From: Hyphomicrobiaceae bacterium
GTDB taxonomy: Bacteria > Pseudomonadota > Alphaproteobacteria > Rhizobiales > Methyloligellaceae
Length of the DNA: 64,000 nucleotides
NCBI GenBank assembly: GCA_028066055.1
Contig: JALCBY010000013.1
Coordinates: forward strand, 60,423 to 124,422
Direction: 5' to 3'
Shown: positions 1 to 7,200 of the stretch, one piece after another
Position numbering within the stretch: position 1 is the stretch's first letter
How the letters are laid out: every line of letters begins with the position of its first letter
Notes under the pieces: generated by a model
What the model was told of the DNA's origin: nothing
Seen by the model: only the letters and a program-made list of their open reading frames with translations
Database searches by the model: none
Program-made: the position numbers and the translations under genes

Positions 1-86
1 GGAAAGGCGAAGGCAGCCATTTCACAGTTCGACTGCCGGTCGATGGACCTGGCGCAACAAAAAATGGCGAAACCCAAGCGGCATGA
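1..86 (+). CDS. C-terminal end of a sensor histidine kinase (partial)
   Basis: Reading from base 3, the only convincing frame gives about 27 residues and stops at TGA 84-86. It contains KGEGSHFTVRLPV, which matches the G2 box and last beta strand of the HATPase_c ATP-binding domain (GxGSxF followed by a hydrophobic strand ending in LP). The kinase core lies outside the window. A receiver protein starts 33 bases downstream on the same strand, so the two are probably a kinase and partner pair. Input domain and signal cannot be seen. Confidence 0.6.
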   Translation, partial: KGEGSHFTVRLPVDGPGATKNGETQAA

Positions 87-118
87 CTGACGCGCAATTC
101 GCGCAATAGGAGGATCGT

Positions 119-550
119 ATGGCCGCCACCATTCTAGTAGTCGACGATGAAGCTCTCCTGAGGGAGGACATTGTCGAGGAGCTTGAGGACGAAGGATACC
201 GCGTGCTTGAAGCCGGTGACGGTCATGAGGGCCTGAAGCAGATTCTTCAGCATCGCCCGGACCTCGTCGTGTGCGATATCACGATGCCGCGCAAGAACGG
301 CTACGAACTTCTCAAGGAGGTCAGGGGCGATCACGGCATCTCCGCGGAAATGCCGTTCATCTTCCTGTCCGCGCTGGCCGACAAGCAACATGTGGTTGCG
401 GGTCTGAAACTCGGCGCTGACAACTATCTGACCAAGCCCGTCGACTTCGACGTGTTGCGGATAAAGGTCAAGGCGTGTCTGCGCCAGGTCGATCGCATCC
501 GCACCACCGTCATGACAGGGCCGAACGACGAAGTCCTCCTGGACTGCTGA
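119..550 (+). CDS. Stand-alone response regulator receiver protein (CheY-like)
   Basis: This is a 143-residue single-domain receiver. The acidic pair is at D9/D10, the phospho-accepting Asp at D53 (VVCDITMP), the switch Ser at S84 (FLSA) and the conserved Lys at K106 (LTKP). After the receiver only about 20 residues remain, so there is no DNA-binding or enzymatic output domain. It probably acts by protein contact or as a phosphorelay intermediate. A strong ribosome binding site (AGGAGG) lies 4-5 bases before the ATG. The end of a histidine kinase lies just upstream, which suggests co-transcription. The output partner is unknown. Confidence 0.9.
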   Translation: MAATILVVDDEALLREDIVEELEDEGYRVLEAGDGHEGLKQILQHRPDLVVCDITMPRKNGYELLKEVRGDHGISAEMPFIFLSALADKQHVVAGLKLGADNYLTKPVDFDVLRIKVKACLRQVDRIRTTVMTGPNDEVLLDC

Positions 551-582
551 TCTGCCCAAGGCGTCTCGTCGCCGACCGACAA

Positions 583-613
583 CCCCGGGCCGCATCTCAA
601 GATGCCCGGGATT
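583..613. terminator. Probable bidirectional terminator hairpin
   Basis: An inverted repeat lies between two convergent genes. CCCGGG (584-589) pairs with CCCGGG (605-610), and the inner arms CATCT (593-597) and AGATG (600-604) enclose a two-base loop, with a three-base bulge. A T-rich stretch follows on the plus strand. It sits between the receiver gene stop at 550 and the nuclease-like gene stop at 614, so it could serve both. Confidence 0.5.
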
Positions 614-1456
614 TCACTTGTTCTCACTTTCAAGCAGTTCGATTTGTTCCGGGTGCGTGACCTTGATGGCCGGACCGTTCCAGTTTTCAAGCCACCCGCG
701 CGCGCGGATGGCCTTTCCTTCCAACGCTTCGAGATTGACATCCGACCCCCGGAACATGCGGCGGTTCTTGGCGGCAATCGCAATCGTGAAATCGCGGCGC
801 CAGTCATCGTCAAAATTCAGGAACGTCCATTTCGGGGTCGTTGCAACCGACCGCACGGTGCCTTCAACCAGTTGAAAGCTAAAACGCCGTTTCGATAGCG
901 CATCCGTGTCGGCAGCCGAAATCGCCGTGAACTGCTCCTTGCTCCAAAGCCCGACCGAGTTCGCACGGGCCCTCTCTTCGACACGCTGCAAATCGCGCGC
1001 GCAGGCGCGATGCCGGGAAAACGAAACAACGCGCGCCAGCCCGGCAGAGACAAGGTGTGCCTGCACCCAGATACGCTCCTCCCCGCGCATCACAAAGACA
1101 TGCGCGAGAATTCGGTTATGACGGTCCCGCCGTTCTTCACCTTCGGCGAAACGCAACTCGAGCGGGTGCGACTTCGTGAGCGCTGCAAGTGCACGGCGTG
1201 CTGCGTCCGCCGGCGGCCAGGGGGCCGGTTTCTTCCACCAGCGTGGCGTTTGCGGAGGAAGAACGCCGACCAGGCGGACTTCACTTCCATCTTCGAGGTG
1301 AAGCGTCTGTGCATCCGCGACGCCGCTGACGCGAACGAGCTTGTGCGATGTCGTTTTACAAGCCGCATGCACCGGAGCCGTCGCCACCGTCATGCAGCCA
1401 AGGCACCAAGCTTTCACGGCCAAGACCGCGATCGGGCTAAACCTCACGGTCCCCAT
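614..1456 (-). CDS. Secreted thermonuclease (SNase)-like protein, active site degenerate
   Basis: 280 residues: a probable signal peptide (1-31, cleavage after VHA), an SNase/OB-fold region (about 38-180) and a C-terminal extension (about 190-275) with another beta-rich segment. RLVGV (R61) and DRHNRILA (R115) align with the two catalytic arginines of staphylococcal nuclease. The acidic positions do not hold: by my alignment the calcium-binding Asp becomes L66 and the general-base Glu becomes Q69 in LPPQTP. The protein may therefore bind rather than cut nucleic acid, or have another role. The start overlaps the end of modC by 20 bases in the same direction, so it is probably the last gene of the molybdate operon transcript. 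Confidence 0.7.
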   Translation of the reverse strand: MGTVRFSPIAVLAVKAWCLGCMTVATAPVHAACKTTSHKLVRVSGVADAQTLHLEDGSEVRLVGVLPPQTPRWWKKPAPWPPADAARRALAALTKSHPLELRFAEGEERRDRHNRILAHVFVMRGEERIWVQAHLVSAGLARVVSFSRHRACARDLQRVEERARANSVGLWSKEQFTAISAADTDALSKRRFSFQLVEGTVRSVATTPKWTFLNFDDDWRRDFTIAIAAKNRRMFRGSDVNLEALEGKAIRARGWLENWNGPAIKVTHPEQIELLESENK

Positions 1457-2591
1457 CTTCCTCAGTCGCCGGAACCGACTTCATCAGATGAATATCGTCA
1501 GACCGCAAGGAAACGCCGATTTGCTCGCCCGGCGCGAGCGAATTGCGCATCGCAGCGTGCGAAGAGATCGACATGAACAACGGATGTGCGTCATAGCCCT
1601 CTACGGCAATCGCAACCAGCACGCTCTCGCCAAGTCGAACCGTACTTTCGATCACGCCGCGCACCGGATTCTCACGCACGCCTCGTGACGGGCGAACCCG
1701 GCGATGCAGAATAACGCTACCGGTCGGGATCACCCAATCGACAGCTTCGCCCGCGGCGAACTCTTCGCGGAATCTCACCTCGATGCTGTTGCCTCCCCAT
1801 AACAGCCGGGTCATCCTCCGGCGCCTGTCCTGTTCGACAATCTTCGCCGGGAAGATGTTTTTCTGGTCTATCAGACGCGCGACATTTCTGTCTGCCGGGC
1901 GTGTCAGAATCTCGAATGTCGGCCCATCCTGCAACGTTTGCCCGTGATGGAGAATACTCATCCGATCGCTGAGCAGCACGGCTTCTTCCAGGTCATGCGT
2001 GACCAGAACGATCGGCATCTGCAGCTGACTGCGCAACTGCCCGAGCTCACGATGAAGCCGCTGCCGCGTAACCCGGTCTACTGCAGAGAAAGGTTCATCA
2101 AGCAGAAGAACATCCGGGTCTCTTGCAAGCGCCCGGGCAAGGGCGACCCGTTGCTGCTGGCCGCCGGAAAGTTGTGCCGGACGTCGGGACTGAAGGCCGC
2201 CGAGCCTGACCAGCTCGAGAAGCTCATCGGCGCGGCGCGCGCGGGACCGAGCGGAACCCCCATCGATCCCTTCCATGACGTTTACTCGCGCCGACAGATG
2301 GGGAAAGAGCGCGTAGCTTTGAAAGACGAGGCCGACCCGCCTCTGGCGTGTGGGAACGTCAACGCCCGTCTCGGAATCGTACCAGAGTTCTCCGTTGCTC
2401 GAGATCCGTCCCTCGGCGATCCGGTCCAGACCGGCGATAGCACGCAGGATGGTTGTCTTGCCGCTGCCGGAAGGTCCGACCAGGGCGAGCACCTCGCCAG
2501 GCGCACAACTGATCCTGGCGTCCAGAGGAATCGGCGCACGCTGCCTGAGCCGGACGTCGAGGCCATGGGTTTCGTCAGTTGTGTCCGACAT
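1437..2591 (-). CDS. modC: Molybdate ABC transporter, ATP-binding protein ModC
   Basis: 384-residue ATPase that energises molybdate uptake through ModB. The Walker A motif GPSGSGKTT, signature LSGGQQQRVALARAL, Walker B VLLLDEPFSAVD and switch His in VLVTHD are all present. A C-terminal region of about 140 residues after residue 240 fits the TOBE/Mop oxyanion-sensing domain of ModC. The start is placed at ATG 2591 (MSDTTDE). It overlaps the end of modB by 17 bases, as expected within a coupled operon. An upstream in-frame extension to 2633 is unlikely. The order modA-modB-modC on the minus strand supports the call, and the molybdenum enzyme cox cluster 18 kb away would be a consumer. Confidence 0.92.
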   Translation of the reverse strand: MSDTTDETHGLDVRLRQRAPIPLDARISCAPGEVLALVGPSGSGKTTILRAIAGLDRIAEGRISSNGELWYDSETGVDVPTRQRRVGLVFQSYALFPHLSARVNVMEGIDGGSARSRARRADELLELVRLGGLQSRRPAQLSGGQQQRVALARALARDPDVLLLDEPFSAVDRVTRQRLHRELGQLRSQLQMPIVLVTHDLEEAVLLSDRMSILHHGQTLQDGPTFEILTRPADRNVARLIDQKNIFPAKIVEQDRRRRMTRLLWGGNSIEVRFREEFAAGEAVDWVIPTGSVILHRRVRPSRGVRENPVRGVIESTVRLGESVLVAIAVEGYDAHPLFMSISSHAAMRNSLAPGEQIGVSLRSDDIHLMKSVPATEEDGDREV

Positions 2592-3243
2592 CGGCTTTCG
2601 TCGTGACGACGTTGGCGATTGCGATTGCCGCAAGTGAGATCACAAGCAGGAGAGCCGACATGGCGCCTGCGGCGGCGTTGTCGAACGCCTGAACCCGGTC
2701 GTAAATTTCGATCGCCGCCGTCCGGGTTTCGCCTGGAATGCTTCCCCCTACCATCAATACGACACCGAATTCACCGATGGTATGAGCGAACACAAGTACC
2801 AACGCAGTCATGATCCCGGGCCATGCAAGAGGAAGGTCGATCCGCCAGAGAATACGCCACCGCCCCATACCACAGCATGCTGCCGCATCCCGAACCTCCG
2901 TTGAAATCGCCTCGAATGCACGCTGCATCGGCTGCACCGCAAACGGCAGGTTGAAAATGAGGGAGGCAATCAGAATTCCTTCGAATGTGAAGACCAGCGG
3001 CGCACCGAAAACGCTCTCGTAGACTCGCCCTATGGGAGAGGCACGTCCCATGCTGACGAGGAGATAGTAACCGAGCACGGTCGGCGGCAGGACAAGAGGC
3101 AGCGCCATCGCAGCCTCCACGAAGACGCGTCCCGGATAACGCCTCCAGGCAAGGTGACGGGCAATGAACATGCTGATCGGCAGCAGGAGAACCACAGTCC
3201 ATCCGGCAAGCTTCACTGACAAAAGAAAGGCGGTCCAATCCAC
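2575..3243 (-). CDS. modB: Molybdate ABC transporter permease ModB
   Basis: 222 residues with five or six hydrophobic segments, the usual size for ModB. The EAA-type cytoplasmic loop is visible as EVRDAAACCGMGRWRILWRI, which contacts the ATPase, and HTIGEFGVVLMVGG is a characteristic ModB motif. The gene starts 7 bases after modA ends and overlaps modC, so the three subunits are translationally coupled. It forms the inner-membrane channel for molybdate (and probably tungstate). Confidence 0.92.
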   Translation of the reverse strand: MDWTAFLLSVKLAGWTVVLLLPISMFIARHLAWRRYPGRVFVEAAMALPLVLPPTVLGYYLLVSMGRASPIGRVYESVFGAPLVFTFEGILIASLIFNLPFAVQPMQRAFEAISTEVRDAAACCGMGRWRILWRIDLPLAWPGIMTALVLVFAHTIGEFGVVLMVGGSIPGETRTAAIEIYDRVQAFDNAAAGAMSALLLVISLAAIAIANVVTTKADVGHN

Positions 3244-3249
3244 GATTGG

Positions 3250-4053
3250 CTACTCCTCACCAGGGTCGGAAAAGCCATAGCGGGCAAACACCTCACGCGC
3301 CTTTGCGCTGCCAAGAAATGAGAAAAAACGTTTTGCGTGATCGCCTGCCGCAGGCAACAGCGCCATGCGATGCCGAATAGGGCTGTGCCATTTCTCCGCG
3401 ATGACCTCATATACGCCCTGGCCCGCGAACTCCGGAGCCACCGCCAGGGACTGCGAAATGAGCGCACCGTCGCTGGACCCGGTGGCCGCGAACTGCGCTG
3501 TCTGCGACACATTTTCACCGAGCACCAGCCGCGACCCGATCGCGTCCCAGATTTTGGCATGCTGTAACGCTTCGCGCGCGGCGCGGCCGTAAGGCGCGTG
3601 TTCCGGATTGGGAATGGCAAACCGGCGAAGCTCGCCTTGTTCGAGCGCAGCGCTGACACCCGCAAGGCCCCGATCCGGCGAAATCGGCGAGCCTCGTGGC
3701 ACGAAGAGAGCCAACCGTCCCAACGCATACAGAACGCCGCGATCTTTCGTCAAACGAGCTTGTGCCAGCGTGTCGATCAAGATCTCATCGGCGGAGAGAA
3801 ACAGCTCGAACGGCGCACCCTGTCGAATCTGTCGCGCGAGATTGCCTGATGATCCAAAGCTGAATCGGGGACTGAACCCGGATTCGGCGGCGAACGCCGC
3901 TGCGACTTCCGGCAGTGCCGAACGCAGGCTTGCCGCCGCGGCGACAAGAGGCGGATGCGCTGCTGCCCGCCCGGCAGCGGCTCCTGTGAGCGAGAGCAAG
4001 CCAATTGCGGAAGTCGAGAGGATGCCGCCAATGACGTGACGCCGGCAGAACAT
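3250..4053 (-). CDS. modA: Molybdate ABC transporter, periplasmic binding protein ModA
   Basis: About 267 residues from ATG 4053. The N-terminus MFCRRHVIGG followed by a hydrophobic stretch and an Ala-rich cleavage region looks like a Tat-type signal peptide. Family motifs include VAAAASLRSALPEV, FSFGSSGNLARQIRQGAPFELFLSAD and a C-terminal AREVFARYGF, all typical of ModA. It captures molybdate and delivers it to ModBC. In-frame coding extends upstream to 4179, but those residues would put a non-signal sequence ahead of the Tat motif. I see no ModE repressor gene next to the operon. Confidence 0.92.
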   Translation of the reverse strand: MFCRRHVIGGILSTSAIGLLSLTGAAAGRAAAHPPLVAAAASLRSALPEVAAAFAAESGFSPRFSFGSSGNLARQIRQGAPFELFLSADEILIDTLAQARLTKDRGVLYALGRLALFVPRGSPISPDRGLAGVSAALEQGELRRFAIPNPEHAPYGRAAREALQHAKIWDAIGSRLVLGENVSQTAQFAATGSSDGALISQSLAVAPEFAGQGVYEVIAEKWHSPIRHRMALLPAAGDHAKRFFSFLGSAKAREVFARYGFSDPGEE

Positions 4054-4264
4054 GATGCGACCTGTACTCAACGCATTTTTCTCATTTGTTGTAGCGGCTT
4101 GGCGGGAGCCTATCAACAAGCCCACAGGCATGCGCTGCGCCCAAATCCATGCGCATCGCACAACTTTCAAGTGAGTCACGGAAAGTCACAATTGCGTTAT
4201 TGAGTATGATCCGGCAACTGTCTATTGTCGATTTGGACGTTCTGTCCTGGGGGAGTTGCAAGAC

Positions 4265-7200
4265 GTGCGTGCCGACGGCAGTCGTGAACATCTCGGATTT
4301 GTGCGAAGTTCGAACCGCAATTGGCCTCTACTGCCAATCCGGCATCACATACACCGTATCCTTCTCATCCTGGTATTTTCGATCTTCTCAGTTGCGCTTG
4401 CTACAACCATAGCGTTAGCGCAGCAGAGCAAGCCTGGTGTTGTCGGTCTTGGCGACCTTGTGGTCTCGGGCGCATCGGGGACCGTCGCGCCGCCCGCGGG
4501 CACACCGCTTCCCGCCGGTGTCAATGCTCTCGACGAGACACTCATCGATCCGAACGGCGCTTCGATCAAGGTGTTCGACGTGCGCAATCCGGGCGGCCCG
4601 CCTGACGGACAGGTGATTAACGCACCGGTCAAGTATCAGGTTTTTGCACGCGATATTGGCCAGGTCTTCGGATTGGCGCTCGACCGGGCCGACCCGCCGA
4701 ACATCTACGCTGCCAGCAGCTCCGTTCTTGGATTGCAGATCGTTGTTCCGGACGCGGACGGAGACGGGCGGCCAGAACGTCTAAAACTCGGCCAACCCGG
4801 CGCGCAATGGATGGAGGGCCAGTTCGGCACGGCGCAGGGCGGCGGGCCCGGCACAGTCTGGAAGATCGACGGTGAAACGGGCGAGGTCACCAAATTCGCG
4901 GACGTCCTGTCGGCGGGCGTGCCCAATTCGGGCCCGGGCCTCGGCAACATCGCCCACGACGCAAAACACAAGCAGTTCTTCGTGTCCGATCTCGACACCG
5001 GGATGATCCATCGCCTCGGAGAAGGTGGTGCGGATCTCGGCACTTATGACCACGGACTTCAGGGCCGTCCGGCGAATGGGCTGGAAGCCCTGCCGGACGA
5101 CGGGCAGCTTGCTGATATCACCAATCCTGCCTTTGACGCGGAGGACTCAAACAGTTGGGGACTGACGCCGCCAGGCCGCCGTGTCTGGGGTCTGGCCGTG
5201 CACGGCGGCCGGCTCTATTACGCTGTCGAGGAAGGTCCGCAGATCTGGTCGATCGGCCTCACCGCCGATGGCGGCTTCGGGTCCGATCCGCGCTGGGAGC
5301 TCGATGTTCCTTCCGACCCCAGCCCATACCCCGTTTCCGATATCGCGTTCCAGTCGAACGGTCGCATGCTGCTGGCCCAGCGCGGCGGCATCGTCTCACG
5401 CTACGACTATTCGCAATATCACACGCCCCGCAAAACACGCGTCCTGCGTTACCGGCTTGAGTCACCTGACGACACGGCAACGCCGAGCCGCTGGGTTGCC
5501 GAACCCGAAGATTACGCTGTCGGTTTCCCGGGCAATCATCGCAATACCGCCGGTGGCATCGCCATCGGTTACGGCTACCGGCAGAACCAGGACGGCACCT
5601 ATCGGTTCGGTGCATGTGAAGGCACCTTGTGGTCGACCGGGGACGCGCTGCGCGAAAACCCGGTGCATGCCGCGCGTCTGGCACAAGGCGGCCCGGCGAT
5701 CGTGCATGGTCTGCAGGGCAATGCCTTGAACCGTGTCCGGCCTCAGAATGAACCACCCTGGGCAAGTTACTTCGTCGACTATGACGGCCAATTCGAAGAT
5801 CCCCAGGCGAGCGGACACGTCGGCGATGTCGAAATTGCCCGCAAGTGCCCGGGCCGCAAACGCGCCGCGATTCTGGATTTGCGCATCATCAAACGCGCCC
5901 AGCCGGTCCGCTGCACGGCCGACAACAACTGCGCCTTCGAGTTCGAGATCAAGAATGTAGGTTCGAAGGTCTATACCGGCCCGCTGGTTATTTACGACAC
6001 GGCCCATGACAGCGCCGTTCTTGTCGGCAGCCCGCCCCCGGGATGGGTATGCAAGGAGCCGTTTCCCGGCATCGGTATTTTCGAATGCACGCTTCCCAGT
6101 GCCACGCTCAAGCCCGGAGAAGCCATAACCATCGAACTCACGCTCAAGGTACCCGGCTGGTGGACGCGTCCTGTCTATAACAATTGTGTGGACCTTCTGG
6201 TACCCGGCGCAGGCGTCGATCAGCGGCCCTATAACAACCGGTCATGCGACTATGTCCCGATCTGTACGCCGGGGGATCCCTTGTGCGTTCCCGATCTTCT
6301 GGTCGAAAAATTCGGATTGTTCGGCGCCTGTGACCCCGCCGGATTATGTGAGTTCGTCGTCCGCATCACGAATGTCGGTGCGGCGAATTACACCGGCCCG
6401 TTGAATGTTCATGACTTCACCACGACCGCCGGCGCAACGCTCGTCGACTGGTCGCCGCAACCCGACTGGACATGCGCCGCGGCAGGTGCCGATAGCCACG
6501 ACTGTACGCTTGCCGGACCGGTTACACTTGCTCCGGGCGAGTTCCGCGAGTTCATCCTCCTTGTTCAGGGTCCGCCCGTCGCACCGGGCTTTACCCACGT
6601 CCAGAACTGCGTCTATTTCGACTGGAAGGGTTTGCCAGGTGATCCCAATCCGCACAATGAATTCGCCTGCGCCGAAATTTCCACCCTGCCGCCGGATCAT
6701 CCCGATGCACGCCCCATGGTCAACATCGAGAAGGAAGCCAATCCAACCTGCGGCAGGGCTGGGCCGGGCACGCCCTGGAGCTGTGTGTATGCGGTCAAGA
6801 TCACCAATATCGGCACCAAACCGCTGGAAGGTCCGATCGAGTTCACCGATGAACTTACCGCGCATCCGGCGACGTTGGCTGGCTGGTTGGGCGCGGGCTG
6901 GGCATGCGCGCCTGCGGCTCCGGCCGCGGGGCCTTTCACCTGCACGCATCCTCCGGTGCCCGGCGGGCTCGCACCAGGCGACATTCTCGGCCTGCTGATC
7001 GGGTTCGAGATTCCGGCGGCGACGCCCGTCCCGAGTTGGGAGCTCAACTGCGCGAAGATCAAGTGGGATAATGACGGCGACGGTGCGGAGGAAGACCACG
7101 AAGCCTGCGCCCTTGCACTCGTTTGCGATGCAGGCTCGGCGAACTGTCCGAACGATCTGGCGCTGTTGAAGCAGGGCACCGCCGCATCCTGCCCCAAGGG

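Noticed and set aside
4054..4255. Molybdenum cofactor riboswitch upstream of modA
   Set aside because: No recognisable conserved stems or loops; the leader is short and shared with the divergent giant gene.
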